64,000 bases of DNA from Halichondria panicea (taxonomy: Eukaryota > Porifera > Demospongiae > Suberitida > Halichondriidae): contig NC_087393.1 of assembly GCF_963675165.1 (NCBI RefSeq), forward strand, positions 2,795,502 to 2,859,501, written 5' to 3'. The stretch's first letter is position 1. Each line of letters opens with the position of its first letter. The notes below the pieces were generated by a model that saw nothing but the letters and a program-made list of their open reading frames with translations, was not told the DNA's origin and made no database searches. Below are positions 33,508 to 45,500 of this stretch, piece after piece. Both the position numbers and the translations under genes were made by a program.

Positions 33508-36500
33508 TACAGCTGCTCAAGGATCAATGAAATGCAAGAAGAGGCTTCTTTTAGTCATATTTTCTTGGATTTTCATTCGTGGATTTGCAACATAATGCTT
33601 CGTCTCGAGTATGTGTACTTTTCCTTACTTGCCTTTTAGAAGAGTGCGTAGCAAAACTTGTTCACCGAGTGTTGCTACTCTACTTAGTAGTTAGCTCTGC
33701 ACTAGAACGCTAGCTATTGGTAGCTGCAAGAGTGAGAAGAGAGCTGCAAGGTATAATTATTATAATGTGTGTATAAGCTATTGCTAATAGCTAGATCTAG
33801 TAGCTTTATGCAGAGATATTCGAGAGAGGGGTGGGAAACGCTGTGTTAAAAAACACTGTCGATCCGCGTTACGGGTGATGTCATAATATTGACCCAAAAT
33901 TGCTAAAACAGCAGTATAATAGCTGAAATACACTCATGGTTTAAACTGAAGTTATAATGTAAAAAAAATTTAAGAGAGGGGATACTGGCAAGGAGTTGTG
34001 AAGGAAAGAATAAACAGAAAACTTTCGAAAGAATAATGAGAACATGAGTGAACACATCTATAAGAGGCGTAAATCTACTAAGTCTATGAGAACTGGTTGG
34101 TGGGACTAAAATTTAATTAACGATAAATATATAACAATGGTGGGAGTTGATTTGTTATTCGTTTTGGTCTGGATTTAACTTGACGCTTTCACCATTCCTT
34201 GTCCTTCGTCCTTTCTATAGTGTAACAGTAACTTCGAGGTAGTCTACCAAAAAAATTAGTATAGGGTGACATAATTATAATTATATCATACATGTATCAT
34301 TGATACCACATGTACGACACATTTCGAAATGTGAATTACGTATTAAACATGCATTTCTATGTCTTAATAATAATAATAATGTCATTACATTGTAAACCTA
34401 CAGAATGTGTATACACAGCAAAGGTAGTCTCATATTAACTACAACCTCGGGTTAAAAACAGACATAGTCTTCATACATGATTTACATGCAACAATCCAAT
34501 CATACTTTCTTCACATTATACATTAAGAAAACTAGTACCTACTTATATACTAGTTGTAGAATGAACTTTTCAAATGGCAGCAGGTACAAAAAGTGCAAGA
34601 AAGCACCTCAAAACAGGTGAAACTTAATAATTTGTATCTGGGCTGCTCTATTAGTGTCTAGTGATCCAACAAATATACACTAGAATCAGCGGAGTAAAGG
34701 GTTTCTATGGACTTCCCGCGCATTTGCTGGGTTTTGTTGAGGCGTAACACGGATTGACATTTTCGTAATCCGTTTCCCACCCCTCTTCTCGAATATCTAT
34801 GTTTTATGTTATGTACGTAGCTTTGCACCTCCACCGAGGCATCACCACCCGCGGTGCTGTCATTATAGTAGCAGCATGAATAATACGTATAATTGTAGAG
34901 GAAAAAGAAGAATAACAGAAAATAGATAACCAATTGAGCAAACTCCGCCAAGGCCCACGGGGTCCCATGTCCACGCCCACTTCCTCTCCACTAGATTAGA
35001 GACACCACCTCTTTACAGCCTGCGGGAAAGGGGACTGGCCAGGTGACTATCAACTAAGGGTGTGATTTCTGATTTCCTTTTATCAGTTCAGTGGTCATGT
35101 GTAACTACAGTATTTATGCAAGGCAGTGACATCACTATAATTACATTACGTTGGGGTCGAGTCATTGATAGTCACCTGGCCAGTCCCTTTCATGCAGCTT
35201 ATAAATAGCTTATACAATGTAGGTGTACTGTACACAGCTCGGGTTCATACTGAGCCCGAGGTAGGCTATCTGTTCTGGGATCTCGTATGACAGCTAGCTA
35301 GCTCTCCAATGGTACATTATTATAAATTATGTGTGGAAAGAAAGAGACTTAATAAGGTCTCGTGACAACCTTCGATGTGCACTGATATAATCTTCATGCA
35401 TGTGCTACAGTCATAACCCTGATCTGACTTAAAATTTCGTTTTGCAGTAGCAACAAGAAAACGTAAAAGAAAGAGTAAGAGAGCGGTTGTCGCAGTGACA
35501 TACAAGCCGAAGCTGAGAAATTCTCCATCTGTTTTGGCCTCCCCTACTATCTCAGAAAATACACTCCTGTCGTTTCCAGTCGTACAGATTCCAGATCATC
35601 CCCCAAAATGTTCCGTTCCCATCCTTCATTCCTATACACCTGGACAAGAAGCATTTCTTTCTCGAGATACACACCAATTAATATCAAATTGCATATCCAT
35701 AGGCAAGGTGTGTGTATCACTTAATGGTGACATACCTCTTAACAAACTGTTTTTGGAATGTGGAATTTCTCTCAAGTTGTCACTTGAGTTCTTTGCAGCT
35801 GCACCCCCTTTGCTCAAAATTGCTGATGGCACACAGTTTGTGTATGTGTGTGTGAGTGAAATTAATCCGCCACTGAAAATAAATGTGTGTGGCTTGCTCT
35901 CTGGGAAGAAGATGCGATTGATGGCAGCACCAATTGGTGATACTCCTCTTGTTAATGAGCTCGTTATTGAGGTGTGGGCGATGGAGTCGCTCTGTACAGT
36001 TGCTGATTCATCTGAAGTAGTCAAGTGCTATAGTCAAATCCATGATGTCAGAGAATTGGTTAAAACACTACATCCAGGCTGTTTGGACACCTGTGATACT
36101 AGAAATGTTGGTGAGTTATAATTGTTGCAACTCAAGGTGCGTAGGCCGCCGTGGGTTATAGTAGTCTACCAGGTCTGTTTGTCTGTCTGTCGTGTATTCT
36201 GCACGGTGTTTACATGCATGTATGGCCTCAGCTTTTGTATTTTGTGTATGTGTGTGTGAGTGTAACAAGTGAAAATATTTTGTTAAACAAAAGCTAACAA
36301 GCTTGTGCACTGACAACTGTAGAGATATGCGAGGCTTTAATTTGAGGCACTTCAGTACACATGTGCACTAGACCACGTGGACCCCCATTACCAATTTGGT
36401 GCGAACACTCCAGTCTTCGTTGCTGACTCAACTGGGTTCCTATAATAAAATAGTCCTAGCGGATGACCTACATCCCTGAAGCTATGCCAATCTCAATTCC

Positions 36501-39500
36501 TTGCCACAACTCAGCTGAATTCTCTCCAGCTTAACTGCGACATTGTTAATTGTTATAGACTCAAAATTGCATGACTTGCTTGCGAGGAGTAATTATTGTT
36601 GCAGGCTCCTATCCTTATACATACTGCGGTTTTCACATTAATTTTTATAACACTCCTCTTGAATCGTTGTGTATAGAGCTGCAGTTTATAATAAAATATA
36701 CTATTTTGCCCTTCCAACTTTTGTACAGGCTCAGTCTATGTCAGTGTATCTGACGCTATTAATAACTTCTACAAGGAGGTGCAAACCAAACAGAGTAACA
36801 AGTCTCCGGTTAAAAGTTCCATTGCAATGATCTCCCCTTTTGGTCTGTCCGCTACTCTCCGCAGTTACCAATGCAAGGCTGTGAATTGGATGATAGGGAA
36901 GGAGGAGGAGTGTAAGCCTGGTGGAGCTTGTGACAGGAGTGAGGAGTCTGGTGGTTGTGATGGTGAGGGTGTTCACAAGCTGTGGTGGAGGTTGCCTACA
37001 TCAGACGAGGAAGTATATTTCAACTCCTTTTCTGGAAAGTGAGTCAGCAGAAGCATTACATTTTTGTTCACTAGTATTCTATACAGTTGGCAGTTGTATA
37101 TTCCACCTGGCATGCATATGGTAATGGCTCTACGTTGTTGAGGACTATAGTTGTATCTTACATGCCAGAGGTATAAATAACACATCTTGATTGTCTTGAC
37201 AAGTTGTCCTAGCATAATACGTTTTGTTCTGCCATCAGATGATATTGGTCGGACACTAAATTACCCACGGATGCAATGTCCTTAGTAATCTCTATAAACA
37301 CAGTTTAGGTAGGGTAAAGTAATGCTTAATTAATAGTAGCTTACCTAGTCGTCTCGTCACTCTGTTACATAGCTATAAAATTATATAAGCCTGCTCTTGT
37401 GCAATGAACAAATACACATGGCTGATATGAGATCATTAATTTAGTGCGCATGCGCATCATACTATGGCCTTTGGCCTTCAATCTTCGCATGCTAGGACAC
37501 TATGACCAAGCAAGTAGCTAAATGGTCGGTCAAATAGGCTAATTGCTCGGAAATTGACCGATGACCGACTATTATTTATTCCTCTGCATGCAGCTACATA
37601 ATGTTGAGGCTGGAGTAGATGTAAGGTAAAGTTATAGGTGTAAACTGTTGCACAATGTGTTAGGGGGTTAGGGTTAGCCATACTATACTCAGGATGGCTC
37701 GCAATTGCACCTAATTAGTATCGCATTTGTGTGCATTACTCTAGTAGTGATGTCATAATAATTTCAAATTACAAAAGCACTTCACGTCATCATGTTGTTA
37801 GATTCTCAAGGCAGCGATTCCCAGTTGCTCCCTCGCCAAAGGGAGGCATTCTGGCAGACGAGATGGGTCTTGGAAAGACTGTTGAGATTTTGGCTCTCAT
37901 TCTGGCTCACCCATGGCCAGGTGAAAAATCAAAGAACAGCTCTTGCTCGAACTCTTCTACTTCTGAAAATGTTGAACAGAGTGCTGCAGTTGAGGAAAAA
38001 ACGAAATTGCTTTCTGCAGACATTCAAGGCACAGACAGTAAAAGAAGTTGTACAAATCTTCAACACAAGGAGCTTTTGACAGAGTTGGCTGCGCATGAAG
38101 GCCAAAAAGTGTTTGAAGCACAATCAAGCCCTAGTGACATCGCCAGAATGCAAACTGGCGTCAAATTAGATGATGGTGCCCCTCTACCTCATGTTGTAGA
38201 TTCTCATCGACCACACGAGAAAAGGCCGGCTGTCTGCATTAAAGATACTGATAGTCCTTCAGATGTCATTCAGTGTCTTTGTGGAGCCATCAGTGACCAT
38301 GGTTATGAGGGTGAATTTGTGCAATGTGAGTTGTGCCTCGTCTGGTTCCATACTATCTGTGTCGATTACTCTTCCCAAAGACATGGAGAACATTTTTACT
38401 GCGTGCGGTGTCTACTGGAAAATGTTAGTTGCAGCAATACATGTATAGTTCTATGTAGCATACCTCATTTACATGACTCATTCAGTCCATCTTATAAGGT
38501 GTATATCGAGTGCATGTAGTTTCAGAATTTATATTAATTGTGTGTTTATGATTAATGTATCAATGCCTTTACCCAGCCCCTGCCGTGTGGAGCGACTCTG
38601 ATTATCTCACCTCAGGCCATAGTTCAACAATGGATGGATGAAATAACCAAGCACACACAGCCAGGAGTTATCTCTGCCTATGTGAGTATCGCACATGTTT
38701 GGTTTCCGGCCCTGTTGTTAATTGTGCATTAATTAAATAGATGTACCAAGGCATCTCTCGAGGCAGATGTGTGTCTCCCCTTGAGCTTGCTCGCTATGAT
38801 ATTGTCATAGTATCGTACGAGACCCTGTGCAACGAGTTTTATTATGCTGTGAGCCATGAGATGTCTAAGAACCTTCGAAAGAGGAAGCGTTACTACTACT
38901 CACCTAGCCCCCTACCGGCTTTGCTATGGTGGAGGGTGAGCAGAAAAGACATACATTCATGCACAGTCTGCAAAATACTTTGCTGTTAATCTGCATTTAC
39001 TATACACCCTTGCATCTAATTAAGCTGCTCTGAAGTAGTAAGGCATAAGTTGGGATTGTGTATAGCATTACCCTTAATAAACAAGTGCTGTGTATATTAT
39101 ATAAGTTACTGGGACATGGATAACTGTCGTGTCAGCAAAGAAGCATTCGTATGCCAGCATTGAAACAAAACCCGTGGTGTGGCTCCATGTGTATGTACAT
39201 GTAGTGCGCATGTGCTTAACTGAAGAGCCCTGAGTTTCAACTAGCTATAATAGTTAGCAAGCTTCAAGCTTCATGACTTTACTTTCTCGTAAACACACTC
39301 ACTGCCGTACTACCACCTAATATTGTCTGTTCTGGTTAAAGGAAATAGAATTGTAGCCCAGGAGGGGTAAATATTATTTTATTGTTAATTGCCACACCTT
39401 AGAAGCACCATACTTTTACGCTGGCAGGTATAGTACATATATGTATCTCACAGGTTACTCTGGATGAAGCCCAGATGGTGGAATCCACCAACGTGAGGGC

Positions 39501-42500
39501 TGCAGAAATGACCAAGAAACTGAGTGCAGTCAACAGGTGGTGTGTGACAGGCACACCTGTGCAGAGGCAGCTGCTCGGTTAGTATGACTGCATGTAGGTA
39601 GTACTCATAATATTATATGTACGTGTTTGAGCTGCTATTTATATGTAATTTCATGTACTGTACGTTGTAACCCTCTTGTAAGCTTTGTTGTTGTCGGAAC
39701 CATGTTTAGATGCATCGCTATGTTTGTCTTCTTCCAGACCTGTATGGCCTCCTGCTGTTCCTCAAGGTAGACCCGTACCTGCACTCTACTTGGTTCTCAC
39801 GACTCTTATGGGAACCCTACCTCAATGGCAACAGTTGTCCCATGGTAGAACTCTTCGCTGAGGTCATGTGGAGAAACTCAAAGGCTGATGTAGCTAGTGA
39901 GGTGAATATGGGTCTTGGATCATTTTGAATCAACCTACGTGTGTACTTTATAGATAATAATTAACGCCAAAAGCCCTCTTCTATTAATCTACCTATACGC
40001 CAGGATGCAATAGGATATGAAGTAGTGTATATACATAATTCTATACCAACAAGTTCAGCTCACGTCATGCATGTATCACAGTTGTGCCTGCCAGGCCATT
40101 CAGAGGAGGTTCACTGGCTACAGTTCAGCTCAGTAGAGGCTTATTTCTACCAGAGACAACAAGGAAAGTGTCACACTGACCTAGAAAATGTGATACGCGG
40201 GCTGGCCCCTGGTTGTACCCTCTCCAGCCTTGAACAGGCCACCTTCCACAAGGTGCAGGATTTATTAATACAGGATTTTTAGCTGGGGGAGTTGAAACGT
40301 ATGGTGATCCAGGGGCATTCTGTTGTAATTTGGGAGATGTTTTGGGCGCTTTAAATAATTATTTTGGTTACTAAAACACCCTTATAATAGTTTTTTACTC
40401 TACCTGATATTATTTTTGATGCATTAGACTATGTCAGATGTGTCATGACTATGTCCCAACTATCAGGTATACATGCCATATGTATCTTATCCAATAGTCA
40501 TCTCTGTTTCGCTCCAGCTGATGACTCCCCTACATACTCTGAGGCAAGCCTGTTGCCACCCCCAACTGGTTCGCAGTGGCTCCTACCTACCGGTCAGCAT
40601 GGGAAACAAGAAGTAGGTAGCAGTCTGAGTATGCGCGTGTAGAGAGATTACATGTGTACTTTAACTACATGTACATAGAGTAATCTTTGTTTCCAGAGCT
40701 GACACCGTTAATTCTTAATTATGCCTCGGGGGAGGGGGGCGTATAGCTGCATAAGTATTATGATAAAGCTGATTGTATGTTTGTGTGTGTGTGTGTTCCA
40801 GCTGTAATTATGTCTCAGTTGCGCATGCGCAGCAAGGTATACTGCTAGTGGTGGGTCTGTCTGTGTGTCTATAATAATTATGTTTTAATTTCTAGAAGCT
40901 TCTATTTTTTAGCGACGTTTTCTTTGAATTTGATGCGTGTATTTTTTTCTCGAGATATAGCTAGTGTTACGAATCTCTTTCCAGAATTGTGCGTAGCATT
41001 CTATGTGGATAAATTTTGAGTTGGTCTCCCACTAGAGCTGTATATATTTCGTATCATGTACAAGAGTGAGAAAAGAGCTACAGAGCTTCGTTCAATACCA
41101 GAATCAGCAACCATTGTGAGCTTTGCGCATGCATGCTGTAGACACCACTTGTATTGAGGCGGTGCTTGATTCCGTGAAGTAAGGATCTACGTGCTTAGCA
41201 CCTTTTTTTAATTATTTAATTGATAGTTGTCAAAGCTTGACTGAGAGATCTCTCTGGTTATAATTATATTATAGTTGTTGCTTGCCCCATGTAGCTACAT
41301 TACCATGCCACGACTTCTTGAGAAGCTGACATCCCAAGCCAAAGTGGAGGCAAGGGAGGCCCTCAGGGCAATGGTAGCTGCACTCAACGGCCTGGCTGGC
41401 ATTTTCATCATTCAAAATGATGTAAGCAGGAATATGTATGTAATATACTTAATTCAGAGCATATATGCACATACATTGTTGAATGCCTGTGTGAGTCCCA
41501 AGCTCACGTGTCTAAACTCTGGACCATAATTATTTCAGTGATTCATTTCAGTGCATGTTGACACGTCTGTAAATCCATATGCCTTTACCCATACAGTTGT
41601 TTACAGCATCAACCTGCTACAGAAGGGCAATGACAGCATGGCAGGAGCACCAGAGTCATGACATAGACTGTGACAAGCTCCAACGCATACACACAATGGA
41701 AAATCTTGCGGAGCTATTGCAGCGTGGATTAGTGGGATATGAACATTCCCTCAGGGACAGTACACTAATGGAAGAGGTGTGGTCTCAGTGTTCTTGCTAA
41801 CAGTGTGATATACGTATTGGTCAATGGCACTTTTAATTATGGGTGGGCCCACTGGAACTACATGTATGTCAGCACGCTTTGTCTTCGTATTAACTTTCTT
41901 CTAGCTATTGCCTTCCTCATTTGAAAAACAACCACCTTAGTCTTACTCTTATGTACATGTATGTTTTGTGTGTGTATTTAGGCGGTTGCTCTGAGATCAC
42001 AGTACACGGAGAAGGTGGAAAGTCAGGTGAAGGTTGCAGCAGAGGGACTGTTTGTTACCAAGAATAACATTGACTTGGCTCAAAGCGAGGTGAGTCTTGC
42101 AATTGAAATGACAAGCATAAGTCAACAATATTTTAGTCACATAATCATGTTTGTCTCTCTCTAGTGCAACTGGATGCAAGCTGGCTTCCTCGAGGAGATA
42201 CCTGCCGAACTTCTAGAAGAGGTTGCCATGGCCTCAGATGGTCAGTCCACTGCTGAGGGAAAAGAGAGTGTAGGAGACAAAAATATTTCCCAGAAGGAAA
42301 CTGACACTGACACTACAGCTTGTGAAAATGACCAGGTTGTGAAGCCAACAGAGCTGTCTGAAACGGAGGCATTAGGCAAACAATCCCAAGGTGAACAATC
42401 AGAATCAATCGACCTATCTGATGACCTGGCTATTGAGAGTAGCCCTGTTAAAAACAAGAAGACTCAACCAGAAGTGAAGAAACCCAGACCTCGAATTGTA

Positions 42501-45500
42501 AGTTTCACATACAGGTTACGTTTCTCAATGTGGCTCACCTTAACACATAATTATTCACAATTAGACTCCATCTCAGCCATGGTGGGTGAGTGTGTGTAAG
42601 TGGCTGTGTGGGCATGGTCTTGATGAGGAGTTGGTCGCAGCTGTGAAGATAGAGTGTGAGCAGGGAGCAAAAGTACTTGCAAAATCTATTCCACGGTAAA
42701 TATTTTAATCGTTAGTATAGACATACACACTTGAACTTAAAATCGATTCACTGAGTGAATTTAAATAATTATAGCAGCAACTTTCTAAATATTTTTGTGA
42801 AAGTAATTATGCAACAAGGCAGTGTTTTCGAGTATTCTTTGAGCATTATACAGTTGAGCCTCGGTTATCCGAACACCTTTGTCCCCGGGCCCATTCGGGT
42901 AAGTGAAATATTCGGATAATCAAAAGCTGGCTTTTTGCCAGCCACGTGGGCAATTTCCTACTGCGCATGCTCAGATTGCACTATGCTCTAGCATTCGGAT
43001 AATCGAGGATTCGGATAACCGGGATTCGGATAACCGAGGCTCAACTGTAGTTCAATAATAGTGGCGGTCACTTGATCCCAGCTTTGTTCTACAATCCAGC
43101 GTAACAATTGATACAGTGACTCATACGGACAGTGACGGTCTGAAATGTTTCTTAATTGTTTCCCCCACCCATTTTATGTTGACAGTATTAGAGCAGGAAG
43201 TACATAATTCTGTGCTACCTACTTTCTGCTCTTTTAAAGTCGACATAAAGTGGGTGAAACAGTTACGTACTTAAAATTGTTTTCCTTCACCAGGTTCTCT
43301 GACCTCAGTGGCATCAGTTACTATATTACTGACCATGCAGATAAGACTCAGGTAAATGAAGAGCAAATGTAAAATTAATGTTCTGGTCACAGGAATTAAG
43401 TGCTATCTATATACAGCTAAGTTTTAGTATACTGGACTAATTCTGTGCGTACCGTCCTTTACTGTATCCTACATGTAATAAAAACGCCAAGTCCTTTGCT
43501 CCAATTGACTGTATGTAAATTTTTGCACTTTGGTAATTAAAAAGAAATTGCCTGAAATTGAGGCAATTTCTTTTCTAATACAACTTTACAGCCTTGGAAC
43601 GGCTTCACGTTCTAACTCTAAGCGCCAAATTTTGTTTTCTCAGTACGCCACGGGCGCTGATTTGAAAAAGACGCTATAATAAATACATTAATTGCCAGTT
43701 TCGTATTCAGTTGTCGAAGTCTTGCTCATGTTCTAAAGTCATAACAAAGCAATTCCATTGAGCATTATAGTTTTGCTTTACCTTGCAGTCTACTCGTCAA
43801 TGTGTGATCTCCCTCCTTGACGATCTCTGTACCAGCCCTATCTCCCGGCTGATTGACCACGCCTCTTCCTGTCACCTCCGACCAGAGCCAGATTCTGACT
43901 CGAACCGGGATGAGGTTGAAAAGCAACTGTAAGCTCGAATTGTTGTTTAATAGGGCTAGATAGGCCCTTTGTAGGTTTTTTTGCACTAGGCTGTTGTAGA
44001 TTTGCTAACTAGTGTAAACATAACACTAGTTAGCAAATCTACAGCCTATCTATTATTGTGTTTTACATTGTCGTTACATAACTATGTTTGAGCAGCTGTC
44101 TGCTATGTGTGACTGAATCTAAAACCATTTCCTATGAGAGACAGCTGTTTTCCGATTATGAACATGATAAGTGGGCTGAGCAAACGTCCCATGAACATGG
44201 TGGAGGGTCCCGCAAGCCCAGTCTGATGGAAAAAATCATTAAGACATTATGGTCCTACTCGAATAGGCAAAAAGGTGATGATCTAACAGAAACTTGGAAC
44301 TATACGTCGCTATTGTACATGTACAATTATTATTATTATTGATGTATAATACGTACTGTGTATTCACCACAACATTGGTCAACCAAACAAATCACACGGC
44401 AAAATTGGCCTTGGTATATGTTAGGGGGTATTTTTTCTGTGATAGGAAAATGGGAATTCGACATTCTTTTCACCCACACCGAAGCATACGAGATTGAAAT
44501 TATTAGTTCTTTTTCTCTAAGGATTTCCCAAGAAACTTCAGCAATCTGGGCAAGCTTACCTGAGCTACATGGAAGAATTAAAGAAAGAATACACTGTGAG
44601 TGAATGATTTCTAGACTTTTATTAAATTATGATTGCATTAGCTGGCATGCCATCAGATTATCTGTTCCGCTTAACCATAATTGTTATACAGGCCATTCGC
44701 AGTCTTTGGCTTACCTTGGACCGGAGATTGAGAGTCCATGATGAGTTGGACATGGCCTCTACCAGACTGCGTAAAATGGCACGGGAGGAAGTCTACAGTG
44801 GTAGAGAGATTTCCTTTGCTATACATCCAAATCAGGTGACAATGATTGATTAAGAAGAGACCTACGTAGTTCAAGGAATTGATGGAGATTTTGTTTTCAC
44901 CTACTACCTACTAATGCAAGCTTTGTACCTGTACCACCTTAGGTATTACAAAAAATGTATCAGTTTGACTCTGAGAAGGATGTAGCTGAGCGTGACCTTA
45001 AAAAGTGTGTCGGCCAAGTTCTATATCTCAAAAACCTTGCAAAGGTAACATTACAACTGAATCTAGTTCCTATGCGTAGTTCCTAGTAGACGCAGAGGTA
45101 TGATGGTATAAAGCTGTTCTTGTGTGTGTGTTGTGTGTGTTTGTCGGGTGCATGTGTGTTGTAAAGTGCTCAACGGTTGGAGTACGTGCTAGTACAACTA
45201 AAGCTTCTCTAGGCTCCTAGTCACATTTTTTTAGGTTTTGATTAATGGACTGACATGTATCTTCATAATCTTTAACCGTAAACGATACTGTTCAACCAAA
45301 TGTGAGCTTTGCAAAAATTAGGTACATGTTCTCGCAAATACAACTGATTGTTTTCCTGTACAGAAAAAATGTGTTGAGGAAACATGCCCAGTGTGCTCCC
45401 AAGCCCTCCACACGGAGGTGAGTCAGCCAACATGTCACTACATACATATCTACGCACAAAGTTTTTGTTTAAATTAGTTTTCTTATTACAGCATTCTAGC

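Larger units (their letters stand above)
32780..35447. other. SHPRH intron 1 with several repeats
   Basis: The first intron is 2.67 kb and phase 1: A at 32779 joins TA at 35448 to make an Ile codon, and the joined protein resembles SHPRH N-termini. It holds a dispersed repeat (33430-33765) with a GT microsatellite (about 33475-33507), a 991-bp TIR element (33811-34801) and a small inverted-repeat element (35018-35201). No separate gene seen. Confidence 0.75.

Noticed and set aside
35632..36024. 130-codon minus-strand open frame
   Set aside because: It is antisense to SHPRH exon 2 (35448-36110), which joins in phase to flanking SHPRH exons; the reverse frame has no recognisable motif.
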